A stretch of 43,946 nt of DNA from Gyrodactylus bullatarudis (GCA_012064415.1 SSNU01000138.1:170348-214293), one strand, 5' to 3'. Shown: positions 1 to 10,079, numbered from the stretch's first letter. Translations and numbers: made by a program. Notes: a model not told the origin generated them from the sequence alone.

Positions 1-127
1 TGTTTTTTGACAAACTTGTCGTACCACTGAAGAAGGCGTGTGAAGACAATCACCGTCGAAACGTTTGGATGACCATGGCTGAGAATTCTAATATTGACCT
101 AAGTTTTAATAAATTTTATTATAAAAC
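1..127 (+). repeat. Penelope-type terminal repeat, left inverted copy
   Basis: This stretch recurs inverted at 740-864, including the block CACTGAAGAAGGCG and the block GTCGAAACGTTT. Terminal blocks of this style (CTGAAGA ... GCG ... CGTCGAAACG) are typical of the pseudo-LTRs of Penelope-like retroelements. The repeat may continue left of the window. The two copies enclose an exon of the host-like small-gene family at 172-470. Assignment to Penelope is inferred from the motif style, as no coding part is attached. Confidence 0.5.
24..68 (+). ncRNA. Hammerhead-like motif, family D copy 1
   Basis: The core CTGAAGA (27-33) fits CUGANGA. It is followed by GGCG, which can pair with CGTC (stem II), then GAA, the self-complementary ACGT, a T, and TGG, which pairs with CCA just upstream of the core (stem I, 3 bp). 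The layout is that of a type I hammerhead, but stem I is weak, so activity is uncertain. Confidence 0.4.
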
Positions 128-171
128 ATTTGATTAATATTGCTAGATTCTAAAGAATAAATCTACTTCGA

Positions 172-470
172 TTAATGAAGCTTTATTTGAAAAAAAGAAA
201 ACATACTCTGAATCTCTTTAATAAGTTTATTCAATTCTTTTATTCTACTTCTCACTATTTTATACGTAACATAATTTATAGTTATTGAATCGAATTCAAT
301 GTGATCAAATTTATGTCTCACATCACAATATTTGACACAACCGACCAAATTTCTATTAAAAATTATTCTTAACCTGTCTTCTGACATATCTGAGCAAGAT
401 TTCAATATTCGATATACTTTGTTATCTTCTTCTTCGAAAAAACTTATAAAGTCAAGGTTGGACGAATCAA
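172..470 (-). CDS. Last exon of a small-protein family gene (member 1)
   Basis: This is an open exon of about 99 codons ending at 172. I do not take the ATG at 495 as the start: the sequence TTTTTTGCAG just upstream of 470 is a good splice acceptor, and entry is in phase 1. The protein aligns with the exon at 16026-16294. Shared positions include LDFISFF versus IDFIKYF, YRILKSC versus YRKLKLC, an IF pair, DVRHKF versus DMKHDY, and a helical C-terminal tail with IKEIQS versus IKELQS. No known domain is recognised. It may be a secreted or effector-like family, but no signal peptide exon was found. It sits between inverted Penelope ends, so the gene may be broken. Confidence 0.5.
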
Positions 471-739
471 CTGCAAAAAAGATTTTATTTGTCACTTAAA
501 AATATATATTAATGAAAAAATTTATAATTTTTGTGTACCAAGTTGAAAATTCATAAATTTCAACAAGAATCTAATTTTATCATCAAAGTATCAAACATTC
601 TGAAAGTGTCAGTGGAAAATAATTTAAAATGTACACTTTTACTGATTCGTCGGCTCTCTTCAGACCTTACTTCGACTTGAGAAGTTATATGCATACATAT
701 TAAAATAATATTATAAAGTTGTAAAATGATCTGAAATTA

Positions 740-864
740 GTTTTATAATGAAATTTATTAAAACTTGGGTCAATATTAGAATTCTCAGCCATGGTTATCA
801 AAACGTTTCGACGGTGATTAACTTCATACGCCTTCTTCAGTGGTACGACTAGTTTATCAAAAAC
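740..864 (-). repeat. Penelope-type terminal repeat, right inverted copy
   Basis: This is the inverted counterpart of 1-127 with small differences (for example GGTTATCAAAACG against GGTCATCCAAACG in the same orientation). Next to it, at about 630-670, is a block (TCGTCGGCTCTCTTCAGACC) that recurs at about 5875-5900. At both sites a ribozyme-like motif lies about 100-200 nt away on the minus strand, so both look like ends of the same class of element. Confidence 0.5.
799..843 (-). ncRNA. Hammerhead-like motif, family D copy 2
   Basis: On the minus strand: CCA, core CTGAAGA, GGCG paired with CGTC, GAA, ACGT. The distal strand of stem I reads TTG instead of TGG, so stem I is damaged compared with copy 1. 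Probably inactive. Confidence 0.3.
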
Positions 865-1052
865 AAAATACTATTTACATAATTTTATTATCTCATCCGT
901 ATCAGTATTGTCCAATCAGATTAGAGAATAGAATAATACAAGAGTCTGACCTATGATAATGAGGTATTGATAAGTTATGATATTTTGCCAAAAAGCTGAA
1001 TCCAACACTGCTCAATGTTACTTCACCAACATTTCAATTAAAAGTATTATTA

Positions 1053-1829
1053 CACTGTGTGTCAAAAAAATCTTTCAAAAAAGTAATTAAGTAAGACCCA
1101 TGTGTTTTTGATCCAAGATTTCACGCTGATTCCAAATCTGGTCTTAGAATTAGAAAATTGGGCATAGTTTGGGAGATATGGGGAAAAAATGAAAAATGAG
1201 AACTTTGGAAAAATTGAGAGAAGTTTTTCAATCCAAACAATTTGTAGAAGCAATTAAACCTAATTATAATTAGGCTCATTATTTAGAGCATTTAATTCTG
1301 CGTCGATTGGTATATAGATCAATGTCGCCTATAATCAGAACTGGCAAAAACTTTGAATAAAAACTTTCAAGGGTAGAAAAAAATCATCAAAAATAACCAC
1401 TAATATTTACATTTGAAACAAACTCACAGCTTTAAAAAAAAGAAATTCCATAGTTTTCTTTACAATTCTAGATTGAAATCTTTCGCTCTTTCGATTGAGC
1501 ATACTTTCAAGAAAATTGGATTTCATCTTCTGGATCAAATTGATCAGTTTTTACGTCCTGTTTTTTAATGAAAAATTAAAAAAAATTGCATTAAATGCTC
1601 TACATAATGAGCCTAATTATAATTAGGTTTAATTGCTTCTACAAATTGTTTTGATTGAAAAACTTTTCTCAATTTTTCCAAAGTTCTCATTTTCATTTTT
1701 TCACCATATCTCCCAAACTATGCCCAATTTTCTAATTCTAAGACCAGTTTGGAATCAGCGTGAAATCTTGGATCAAAAACACATGGGTCTTACTTAATTA
1801 CTTTTTTGAAAGTTTTTTTTGACACAGTG
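1053..1829. mobile_element. CACTG-ended foldback MITE with TTA target duplication
   Basis: Long terminal inverted repeats (about 1053-1294 and 1594-1829) begin CACTGTGTGTC and end GACACAGTG. The element is flanked by TTA at 1050-1052 and 1830-1832, a 3-bp target duplication. The arms and part of the middle match the larger element at 22451-24933, so this is a non-autonomous relative. CACT(A/G) ends with 3-bp duplications are typical of the CACTA/EnSpm group. No protein is encoded; the open frame at 1062-1253 is just terminal repeat. Confidence 0.85.
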
Positions 1830-1951
1830 TTATTCTAATCATTATGTGTTTGCAGAGAAAATAAACATGACTATATAGAAAAAAGCAATGAGGGGTCTCA
1901 AAAAGAGGGTTAAACATAGGGATTTTAAGTGAAAAAGGATGCCGAAAGTGT

Positions 1952-1991
1952 GAGGAATAAGCGCTTAATTTCAGGCATACTCATCAGCCTC
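1952..1991 (-). ncRNA. Hammerhead ribozyme motif, family A copy 1
   Basis: Minus strand: stem I GAGG, core CTGATGA, eight nucleotides GTATGCCT, GAA, a stem III hairpin ending TTAT, T, then CCTC, which closes stem I. Stem III has one bulged T compared with the other copies. Type I hammerheads in Penelope terminal repeats are established; this assignment comes from the core and pairing pattern. Confidence 0.65.
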
Positions 1992-2179
1992 TTACATGCC
2001 AGATATATAGTACTAAAAAAAAGAAAATTAAAAATTGATCTCATTGGCTCTCTTTAGGTGTTTGGGGGCGGGAGAATCTGTATATTATCACATTGTTTTT
2101 TGGATGTTTGGTACATTAATTGGTATTCCCACCCTAGGGTGAGAGTACCTCTGGAAAATACATGTTACCTAAAAGGTAA

Positions 2180-2219
2180 AAGGCTGATGAGTATGCCTGA
2201 AATAAAGCGCTTATTCCTC
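2180..2219 (+). ncRNA. Hammerhead ribozyme motif, family A copy 2
   Basis: Core CTGATGA, spacer GTATGCCT, GAA, stem III ATAA/TTAT around AGCGC, T, and CCTC pairing with AAGG (3 of 4 pairs). It ends 28 nt before an ATG (2248) that opens a frame conserved with the one next to copy 4. Confidence 0.65.
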
Positions 2220-2247
2220 ACACTTTCGGCATCCTTTTTCAATTATT

Positions 2248-2313
2248 ATGCTCTCAACGTTTGTACAACTAACCAATGATATTAGGGATCAGCTACAAAG
2301 TGATTTTAAATGA
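2248..2313 (+). pseudogene. Truncated Penelope ORF start
   Basis: A 21-codon frame begins MLSTFVQLTNDIRD and then hits a stop. The same start, MLSTFAQLTNDIKD, lies at 39893 on the minus strand, also about 30 nt after a hammerhead motif. Differences between the copies are conservative, so this is probably the true N-terminus of the Penelope protein. The rest is missing here. Confidence 0.55.
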
Positions 2314-2513
2314 TGATAAAAATGGGGGCCTCACGAAAAATGTATACAAAATTCATCATTTGGATTTATTCCTTACAGAACTAACTTAAATTACCCACAA
2401 AAGTCAATAAAACCTAAATTATATTGTTTATGTAAAAAACTTCACATTATTCGATAGAACTCAATTCAATGTATCTTCAAATGCATAAGAATAAAATATT
2501 TCAAAATTATAAA

Positions 2514-2776
2514 TTACGAACGATAACGAAATTCGAGCCTTTCGGATAAATCATGTGCTTTTATTTTTCCTATGATTGTTAATTTAGTTAGTTTCCCATT
2601 TTCGTCCATCAAATTTTCCAAGATAATTTTAAATCCAAACTTTTCCTTTATGACGAACATGTCCGACTCTGATATATCGAAATGTCCATGTCCAGATATA
2701 AAAATTCTTACCCCGTCAAAGTTTATTTTTATTCCATAGGTTGTTTTATCTTCCTTTTCCAAAACAAGAATATCGT
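2514..2776 (-). CDS. Last exon of a small-protein family gene (member 2)
   Basis: A single open exon of about 87 codons, entered after the acceptor GCCTTTAG in phase 1 and ending at 2514. It starts DDILVLEKED and is rich in beta-strand-like alternation (GVRIFISGHGHFDIS). It resembles the exon at 10731-11056 in entry phase and in opening (DDILVL versus DKIFVL), while the remainder is divergent. No domain is recognised. The upstream exon was not found; the open frame at 2828-3112 does not join in the right phase. Confidence 0.5.
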
Positions 2777-3244
2777 CTAAAGGCGTTAATTGAATGGGTT
2801 AAATTTTGAATAAAATACAATTAATTTTTATCTGAACAAATTATACCGTGATATGCCTTGTTTTATTATCTTTCTGACTAAATCATAATTGAGAACCTTT
2901 GAGATCCATAAAATTAGAATTTTTCTACCAATGAAATATAAGGACTTTAATTTTATGATTTCATTTAAGATTTTAGTCAAGAGTATCGAATAAGTAATGA
3001 CCCCAGAACGTATTTTAAAAAAATGGGCTGATAATCCCATGGTGAAGGGCGAATTCCTAACAACTAATAAAATTCTGTTTACACATGTGTATTTACTCTC
3101 ACCGTTAATCATTCAAATTAAATTCACATCAATCATTAAGAATAACAACGAATTAAAGTATACACATTCATTCAGTGAAATTTACCTCTGATAATATAAC
3201 ATTTAGGCATCTTTTTCACAGGTTATTAAAGGCTAAACTTGGTT

Positions 3245-3600
3245 TCTTTTGAGATTAAACTCGACTTCTATTAAATTTTAGATATAAATTTCTGCCTATT
3301 AGAAAATGTTCTTCCATTTTTATAAACTTTCTTGATGAAATCTTCTTAAGATTTTCGACAGAATTCAAATCTGGGCTACTTTCAGACCAATGCAATATCT
3401 TCATATCCTTTTCCGAAAAACGCTTTCTGGTTGATTCAGAACGATGGCATGGGGCAATATCTCGTTGGAATATCAGATCTTCATCAATAATTTACTGTAA
3501 GTAAGTAAGTTTTGGTAGGAAATTGAATTAAGTTTTTCATCCTTGATGGGGTTCTAGCATTTCCTACATCTGTTTGCTGGTTGTCATTCTGGGGGACCAT
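3245..3600 (-). pseudogene. Tc1-type transposase fragment
   Basis: The minus-strand translation contains FQRDIAPCHRSESTRKRF and, about 20 residues on, SPDLNSVEN. These correspond to the second Asp region (DNxPxH-like) and the SPDLNPIEN block with the catalytic Glu of Tc1 (DDE_3) transposases. Only the C-terminal part remains, with altered residues (RDIAPCH in place of DNAPCH, SV in place of PI). No terminal repeats were found, so this is an old fragment. Confidence 0.7.
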
Positions 3601-3699
3601 GTTTTGAATGCTTCGTCAAAAACTGTCAAAGCTTAAAGATTGTGTTCAGTATCTGAAGAATCAACATGGCCTGAATACCTCTTAACAGACGGCTAGATG

Positions 3700-4215
3700 A
3701 TGTCAACGGTAACTTGAAATGGCTTAATGAGATAAACCATCGAATTCCTTTTCAAAACTAGCTAGTGTTTTAGATTGGAATTTTGCGAACAATCCTGGAA
3801 CAATGAAAATTATAACTGGAAAGGACAATCAAGTGAAGAAAATTTTACTTTACCTCAACATTACAAAATCTCATTTTTATGCTAGTCTTCCAATAATAGC
3901 TGATGATGGGACACATCTAAAATCCACAATGAATTATGTACTTTTGATGGCAAATGGTATTACGGGAGACAACGAGTTTTTCCAGTTGCAATAAGCTTTG
4001 TTCCGAATGAATGTCAGGGTACTTGGACCTACTTTCTTGAAAATCTAATTTTATCTGACCGAGAAAAGGGTCTATTGAATAGTGTATCGGTACTTTCAAA
4101 AGCACTACACTTCTTTGTCTATTTCAAAAACATTAAGTCAAACTTCAATAACAAACTCTTCAAAGCTGCAAGAGCGAAAACTAAAGACGAATTCGACAGC
4201 ATAATGTGAACATCT
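3700..4215 (+). pseudogene. Mutator-like (MULE) transposase fragment
   Basis: In order: NPGT, PIIADDGTHLKS, a frameshift near 3990, CQGTWTYFLENL, SDREKGLLNSV, and AARAKTKDEFDS. This is the MULE transposase core: the first catalytic Asp in the DGTHLK block, the W-F-L block, the second Asp in SDRxxGL, and the C-terminal AAxAxT block. A stop follows at about 4207. The catalytic Glu region is lost. The overlapping frame on the other strand is a shadow. Confidence 0.75.
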
Positions 4216-4439
4216 CCTGGCAGTCTTCATATTCAACAATGATTTAATTAAAAATCCCATTCCCAACCATTTAAGAAATTCCTTCTTATCAAATGCTTTA
4301 GAAAGGGATTTAAAACTTTTTGATATCGAATTGCAACCAAATAATGAAGCTGAGGCTTCGGAATCTCAAACAAGAAAGATCAAAGAAAAAGAGACAAAAA
4401 TCTTGTAATGAATCTATATAAAATATGATATGTTATTTT

Positions 4440-4870
4440 GGAGATATATAAGAAAGAGACGTATTTAACACCATATGCGCATTTCTTGCAGCATCATCAG
4501 TGGTATTGCTTTAAAAATGATAAAAGTTAAAAATTAAATTCAATTTAATAATTTACAAATAATGAAAGAAAGAGTAAATGATGAATAAAATTAGAATAAT
4601 ATGCAAGCTGAAAAAACACTAAAAATTTTCAATAAATAGCAACAGTGAAGAGAAAAGTGAAAAAGTTCGAATAGGCCAGGGGAGTTGAAGACTATAGGAG
4701 AAGTTTTATTGAACAAATATATTGGGTTTGTATAGGTTAATAAAGAATTTCTCTACATCTATGCTGTCATCACCCGGGTTTTGTACATAATGCAAAAATT
4801 CGAAACTGAAGCAGCATGTTTTTCTTGTTTGTTATGCCTAGTCACTTCAGTATCCTTCGAATATCCCCTA
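4440..4870 (-). pseudogene. Penelope-like element, 3' fragment (copy C1)
   Basis: Closely similar along its length to 32640-33050: the C-terminal part of the GIY-YIG region, then an A-rich 3' flank with the shared landmark GCAAGCTGAAAAAACAC, then a hammerhead motif. Coding is broken by frameshifts. The copy is truncated near 4870, as expected for reverse-transcribed Penelope copies. Confidence 0.75.
4470..4504 (-). ncRNA. Hammerhead ribozyme motif, family C copy 1
   Basis: Minus strand: ACCA, core CTGATGA, eight nucleotides TGCTGCAA, GAA, the palindrome ATGCGCAT (stem III), A, then TGGT pairing with ACCA (stem I). Compared with copy 2, stem III differs at two positions but stays a perfect palindrome, so the change is compensatory. 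Confidence 0.75.
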
Positions 4871-5218
4871 TTATACTTTGATTATCAACTTTCGTTTGTA
4901 TATGTTTTTACCCCAATAATATTTCAATATGAAATACTTGGCAAGAGATATACACTTTCTAAATCTTTTGGGACTAATTTCATCGTTCTTTTTTATTTAA
5001 CCTTAAGCCAAATAATTGATAATTAACAGTAATTAATTCGTCTTACCAACAATTATACCAGTATATCGTGTTTTACATTCTAAATAATAACACAGAATTT
5101 TTCTTTATTTTGTATATCTAATAGTTTGTTCTACTATTTTTTCTGGCCAGAGAGATAACAGAACAAGTATTACATCTACACTTGATTTGATCAGTAAAAA
5201 AATCTTTGGTTATCTTAC

Positions 5219-5476
5219 CTAATAAAAACCAAGCTTCATCAAGTAAACTTTTAGAACCCATGAATTTCAAATTTTTGAATTCCTTATGAATAATCATTGC
5301 TGAATCTAGAATTATGCAGTCTGTTTTCCTTTCAACATTTCCCACAACTTTAATATAAAAAAAATCACCTTTTGGATAGACAAAATCATTTCCATTCAAC
5401 TGCAATGCAAATATTGTCAAATCATGTAAATATTCACCACCTTGCAATTCAACAAAAATATATTCCTTTTTTGACT
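5219..5476 (-). CDS. Internal exon of a small-protein family gene (member 3)
   Basis: The acceptor TTTTAACAG enters in phase 1 and the donor GTAAGATAACC at 5218-5217 leaves in phase 1, giving a symmetric 258-nt exon of about 86 codons. It begins SKKEYIFVELQGG and later has KNLKFMGSKSLLDE. Reading through the donor would add a Cys-containing tail ending at 5118, but the donor is strong. No known domain. The phase and strand match neighbouring members at 2.6, 9.6 and 10.9 kb. Confidence 0.5.
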
Positions 5477-5639
5477 CTGTTAAAATAAATTCAATCAGAA
5501 TATAAGTTTTGAAATTCTATTGTTATTAATTATTCTTTCATCCTGGTAACTATCCGTATGAAAATATTATTGATTAAAACATGAGTATTGGCAGTTAAGT
5601 GGCAGATATTAATCATGAATCTATTAGTTAATACATAAT

Positions 5640-6060
5640 TACTTAAAAGTGCTGATGCTGGTTAAAACGACGAGGAGCTAGGGTGAGTAAAAGCTTTTAT
5701 TTCTCATCAAACCTTACATCGACATGTGATATTTATAAATAATTTTCAATAACAATACAGATTGATTTGTTGACATGAGTTGCCGTATTTCCTCGAAAAT
5801 ATTCTAAGTTGCTGAATGAAAGCCATGCTAGGGTTAAGAACAAACGAAGTTTTAGTGAATAAAGCTCTATTTTCGTCGGTTCTCTTCGGACCAAACACCG
5901 ACTTGCTATATTTATATATATTAATAATTAGAGAACATTATAAAATCTTGGTTATTTTATAAAAAGAATTTTATAAGAGAAATATATATTTCGCCAGGTC
6001 TTATCAATCTCTAATTCTGGTTTGATTAAATAATATTTACAAAGTTTTTAATGAATAAGT
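5640..6060. repeat. Penelope-end-like repeats
   Basis: Holds two degenerate units that start with a GCTAGGGT-like block (about 5680 and 5829), the block TCGTCGGTTCTCTTCGGACC (about 5876) shared with 630-670, and a segment at 5960-6040 that matches the arms of the palindrome at 38584-38980. No coding sequence is seen. Confidence 0.5.
5977..6011 (-). ncRNA. Decayed hammerhead motif, family B copy 3
   Basis: Same 35-nt layout as the family B motifs at 38.6-38.9 kb (GAGA/TCTC stem I, spacer GACCTGGC, stem III palindrome ATATATAT), but the core reads TTGATAA in place of CTGANGA. Two essential core positions have changed, so it should be inactive. Confidence 0.6.
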
Positions 6061-6950
6061 AGTTAATGGAAAATAGTAAAATTGATTTACAAAACTTCCA
6101 ACATCTTAACATTTTTAAAAAATTCACGATTAACCAGTTGCTTGAGGAGGGTAAATCCTACAGTGAGATCAAATCTATAGTCGTACCGTTGGTCAGATCG
6201 TAAGAGTCAAAGTTAATGGTCTGAATCCAACTGTTATCGAGACAGTTCATGTAAGGATAGCCAGAACTATTACTCCTTTCACAACAACTCCTATCAACAA
6301 TAATATATGCCGCTTGGTCTTTGGATGTGTGAATTTTATTGTAAGTTTCATTGAGTTAGTCATTTGAGGTTCAACTAGAGCTACTGTATCAGAATAATTA
6401 ATGGTAAAATAATAAACCCTAAATTCACGGTGTTAAATTAATTTTAGGTGTTAAATACAATAATTTTCTTGATTTTACAGAAAATTTTAAGGATATCTAC
6501 AGATCATTTGTCAGCAGATGTATACAAATACACAAATGTATCAAAAATGACTTTATGAAGGTGTTCTTATATAAAATGATGGCCCGAAATGTTGTCGAAC
6601 TCTGCTCAGGATGTTGGAACCCGGAAAAAACTGATTGGTCCAAGAAGTATCAGAGAGTCGCCAGAACTTTTCGAAACAAACTATCTGCCCAGTACAGAAA
6701 ACAGCTTGGTCTACCTTCAGTATCTATCAGAATTCGAAGAGATATTAAAAGTCTCATACTTATTAGAAAATCCCTTAAGCCCCAGAGAATCCCCAGAATT
6801 AAAGAACGCTTTAGAATTGAAGGTCATGTTAAAAATCTAACTATTTTTAATCGATGTAAAAAGAACTTTGGTACACTACCTAACTCATTGAAAAGAATAA
6901 ACTTGAAAGAATTCATTAAAGAAATTAAAACCAGATTCATAAACTAAAAA
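6061..6950 (+). pseudogene. Unidentified coding remnant
   Basis: An open frame of 130 codons at 6555-6947 (ending KEIKTRFIN) extends upstream without a stop to about 6480, where TTGATTTTACAG could be a splice acceptor. Upstream pieces also look coding: ENSKIDLQNFQHLNIF and NQLLEEGKSYSEIKS at about 6066-6180, the latter like a transposase helix-turn-helix. The 6555 frame is very basic (many R and K). A small C-terminal block, FGTLPNSLKRINLKEF, vaguely recalls the tail of some LINE proteins. I cannot name it; a transposon remnant is most likely. Confidence 0.3.
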
Positions 6951-7219
6951 AAATTTTATTCTAATCATATTTAAACCAAATTGTTCTTGTTGTCAAATGA
7001 AGCTACATATAAAAACACTGGTTTCAAGAAAACCAACATCAAAAAACTTATATTTCCTGTGAAGGTATTTACTGTTTTGCTAACCAATCTTTGTATTCTT
7101 TCCTTATAGTTTTCTCAACCAATTCTTCACATATATCAAATCATGCACTCATTACACTGGTCAGCACAAAATTTTTTACCACGCTGAATTTCACATATCT
7201 TGCTCAGAATTTCATAATA

Positions 7220-7628
7220 AATTCAAAATTTTACGAAAAATCCGAATATATTTCAATATTTTCAGTAGCCTCAAAATAAAGAAAGTTATAGCGTTTTAAA
7301 GTTTTTTTGTATGATAAATGACACACCATTCATGGGGGGTGGAGTTTATTTATGCTGGGAGAATGCAATGCAAATGGCTGACACCCTATGTCAGGCTTAT
7401 TACACTATTGTGCTGAAATACTGTCTTTTCCCTATCTTTTCCTAATAAATTAGTGCGCGTGTAGTAACTTTTTCCAAAACAAGACATGTAAAATATTTCG
7501 CTTATAAGTATGCGAAGAATGGTGTGTTATTTATCATACAAAAAAACTTTAAAACGCCATAACTTTCTTTATTTTGAGGCTACTGAAAATATTGAAATAT
7601 ATTCGGATTTTTCGTAAAATTTTGAATT
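7220..7628. mobile_element. Foldback MITE
   Basis: Inverted arms at 7220-7331 and 7517-7628 are nearly perfect copies (AATTCAAAATTTTACGAAAA outermost, ACACACCATTC innermost). The loop of about 185 bp contains no gene. No clear target duplication was seen. The arms account for the repeated peptide (FYEKSEYIS...) in two open frames, which is not real coding. Confidence 0.75.
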
Positions 7629-7639
7629 CAATGATTGTA

Positions 7640-8030
7640 AATTCAATTGTACATTCATAAATAGAGCCTCACAAAATAGGGGAGGCGTAGATTCAACTAC
7701 TTGCTCATTTTGTTCAATTATCACTCTAACTTCGCTTGCATTGGGTTTCTGGGTAGAACTACAAATGGGGAAATTTTCAAGCAGCTTTGCAGCTCTGTCA
7801 AGCTTACTTTTGTTTGTAAATCTACTTTTTCCCGTCAGGCCTAAAAAATACATCAAATAAGCGACGAGCAGTAACATGCCTGAAACAAATTTTGCACCAT
7901 AATTTTCCATAAATAGTTGATTTGAATTCATCGGGATATTTCTTTTCGAACATAAGAGTTTTGGAATCAAGGGGCACAGCACGTCGTAGCATTTCTATAA
8001 TCCTAACAATATTTAAAAATCCCACGCCAT
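7640..8030 (-). pseudogene. BED-like zinc-finger transposase fragment
   Basis: Minus-strand reading: KKYPDEFKSTIYGKLWCKIC, then (after a frameshift) LTGKSRFTNKSKLDRAAKLLEN. A Kx5F, LxCxxC pattern followed by a basic KS..NKxKL block resembles the BED/CGGBP1-like fingers of hAT-type transposon proteins, but the His pair is lost. It is cut by the foldback element at 7220-7628. Family placement is tentative. Confidence 0.35.
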
Positions 8031-8099
8031 ACCTTGAAACTAAAAAAACAATACTTGATTCCTATTGGTTGACGCTTAAATTACTAAAATCAGCTAATG

Positions 8100-8540
8100 G
8101 GAATCAAGATAACATCTCTTTGTTGGAAAACAATGTGGCGTGATTAATTTTAATTACAAATAAAATTTTCGGTAACACTTCGATAGAAGTTCAGCGCAAA
8201 TTTTCTGTTTTAGGGGGGTGAATGCGATAACCAATGAGATTTGAGCGAATTATTTTTACGTGTAAAACCCTGAAATAACTCAAGGGGGGATCCGTAGTTT
8301 ATTAGAATAGACCTTTAATACACCAAATTCTCTTTATTTTCGTACAAGTTCATACTTCGGAAGAGGTTCAGGATAAACTCCTTTGTTTTGATTAATTAAA
8401 TTATAATTTTGGCTGGAATTTTTTTATTCAATTATAAGTTATAATTTATAACCCATTAATTGATTGAGTTTGATTTATTGAATAATTGACTTATAAAATT
8501 AATAATTTTATTAAACAAATTAAATGTTAAAGAGGCTATC
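8100..8540. other. Noncoding stretch
   Basis: AT-rich sequence with two G runs (GGGGGG at about 8214 and 8284). I see no gene, RNA gene or repeat boundary here. Confidence 0.5.
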
Positions 8541-8559
8541 ATCTAAATCTACATTGTCA

Positions 8560-9080
8560 TTAAAATCATTTGCTTGAAATCCAACGTTCATGGGAACATC
8601 CTTGTACCGGAACATGAGAAGCATCAAATGATTGAAAATTGGAGTCCCGCCAAAAATAGAATTATTATGAAGGTGTTGAAAAATTTCTACTCTAGCTGCA
8701 ATCCTACACATAGAAATACCTTTGGGGATTTTTTATTTGAGCGTTCTCCAAAATCTTTCAATTGTGTTCGTGTGTATTGACGGGTCCCTAGGATTAACGT
8801 AGTACATATTATGGTTTATTGTTATGTGCCAGAACCCAGCTGTTGCCCATTCTGAGTAACCTCTCCATTCATTTGAAATAAGTGTTGATCCAGGTACTAT
8901 ATTTTCGTCCAGGAATTTATTAATTGTTTGCTGATCTCTACGAGTGACGATAGCAAGCTTTACTTTTCTTGTCTCTCTATCAAAAGCTCCATTCATTTCT
9001 GAGAATTCGACCCCTGTTGTACTTTCGTTTAGAAATCTTAGTTTTATCGATCTCAACAACGTTGGAATAAGGCAATTTAG
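8560..9080 (-). pseudogene. Merlin (ISXO2/IS1016-like) transposase, decayed
   Basis: Minus-strand blocks in order: VVEIDKTKISKRKYNRGR (first Asp), a frameshift, FDRETRKV, PGSTLISNEWRGY, TINHNMYYVNPRDPSIHTN, TIERFWRTLKN (Glu), then NPQRYFYV. This is the DDE core of ISXO2-like transposases, which in animals defines Merlin. The second catalytic Asp in the SDxWxxY block is Asn here (SNEW), and frameshifts occur, so it is dead. No 24-bp-type terminal repeats were located. Confidence 0.85.
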
Positions 9081-9371
9081 AATAGAATTGAAATATTGTG
9101 ATTGCCAAGTTTAAATAGAATTATTCCTTCAACTTGAAGAATTCTTTTTCTAAAAAACGGGAAAAATATATTTAGTATTTTATAATTTTCTTAATTATTA
9201 TTGTCTAATTTATCATGAATTTATCAAAAGAAGGCTTTCCTAGTACTCTAGAGGGTGTCAGCTAATTCAAGCTAATGTAATAATAATGTCAAAAAATTTG
9301 AATAAACGCCTATATTATGAAATAAATAAATCAATAAATCTAAGCATTTATATAAAATTTAATGATGACTA

Positions 9372-9814
9372 TTACATGGTGTATTCAAGTTGTACAAAAA
9401 AGAGCAGATAGGAATAAATATTAAATATTTCAGACCAATCTAAAAGTTCAGACCATTCTAGCTCCAACATATATCTGAAATATATATAGTTAAAATTATA
9501 AAGAGAATGAAAAATCATTAGCTGACTCAAAATCGATCGAATTTTTTTCCAGATTTCATTAATTTTTTCCTCTGAACTCTCTATTTTGCGCATTTGTGAA
9601 AATTCACATAAATGAATTGTTCTTTGGTCTGATTTTGTGAAGGTGCATTCTAATACATTAAAGCTTATGGATTTTCTAATGCCATTGAATTTCTTAACTC
9701 TATATTTATTCACATTTTGTCTTATATCAGGAGTCAGCTTGAAAGTAATTTTTTCTTTAGAGTCCATGTCAAATTTTATATTTTTAACCGAAAAGTTATC
9801 CAGGCTTATTCGAG
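9372..9814 (-). CDS. Exon of a small-protein family gene (member 4)
   Basis: Open from the acceptor TTTATTTACTTAG (ending at 9815) in phase 1 to a stop at 9372, about 147 codons. It begins RISLDNFSVKNIKFDMDSK and continues with a Lys-rich region (EEKINEIWKKIRSIL). The first 95 codons resemble the layout of members 1 and 6. The tail from about 9510 is rich in aromatic residues and may be intronic, since a possible acceptor TATATTTCAG occurs at about 9482. The Met at 9767 is internal. Function unknown. Confidence 0.4.
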
Positions 9815-10079
9815 CTAAGTAAATAAATGGCTAGAGAAAATTTAATATTGGTTCAATGGAGTTTCTTGTTGTTTGAGTATTTAGGTGTAATACTTTTCTT
9901 GGGTACAGAGAAAAATCTATTGCGTAAGCCAATGAGCACCAATTAAAAACCTGAGTGGTATTCCTATCCTATTTTCGTCTATTCCAGTCTATTATTATAT
10001 TAAAATCGTCAAATACTTTGCTTCATGCTTCACTTGGAGTAAAGCAATGAAGCCTAATCAATACTTATTTTTAACTAAG

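Larger units (their letters stand above)
1935..2245. repeat. Penelope pseudo-LTR pair with outward-facing ribozyme motifs
   Basis: Two copies of a block of about 70 bp, shared with 39905-39975, lie head to head here: one on the minus strand (about 1935-2005) and one on the plus strand (about 2180-2245). The spacer resembles the Penelope 3' flank at 39975-40170 (a GATTGGCTCTCT-like stretch, CACATTGTT, and a CCCACC...GTA block). This is a solo or rearranged Penelope end without coding sequence between the copies. Confidence 0.65.

Noticed and set aside
1062..1253. 63-codon open frame
   Set aside because: It is the terminal inverted repeat of the CACTG MITE; the same sequence occurs inverted in the same element.
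7091..7279. 62-codon frame ending FYEKSEYISIFSVASK
   Set aside because: Its C-terminus is the foldback arm, which also gives the same peptide on the other strand.
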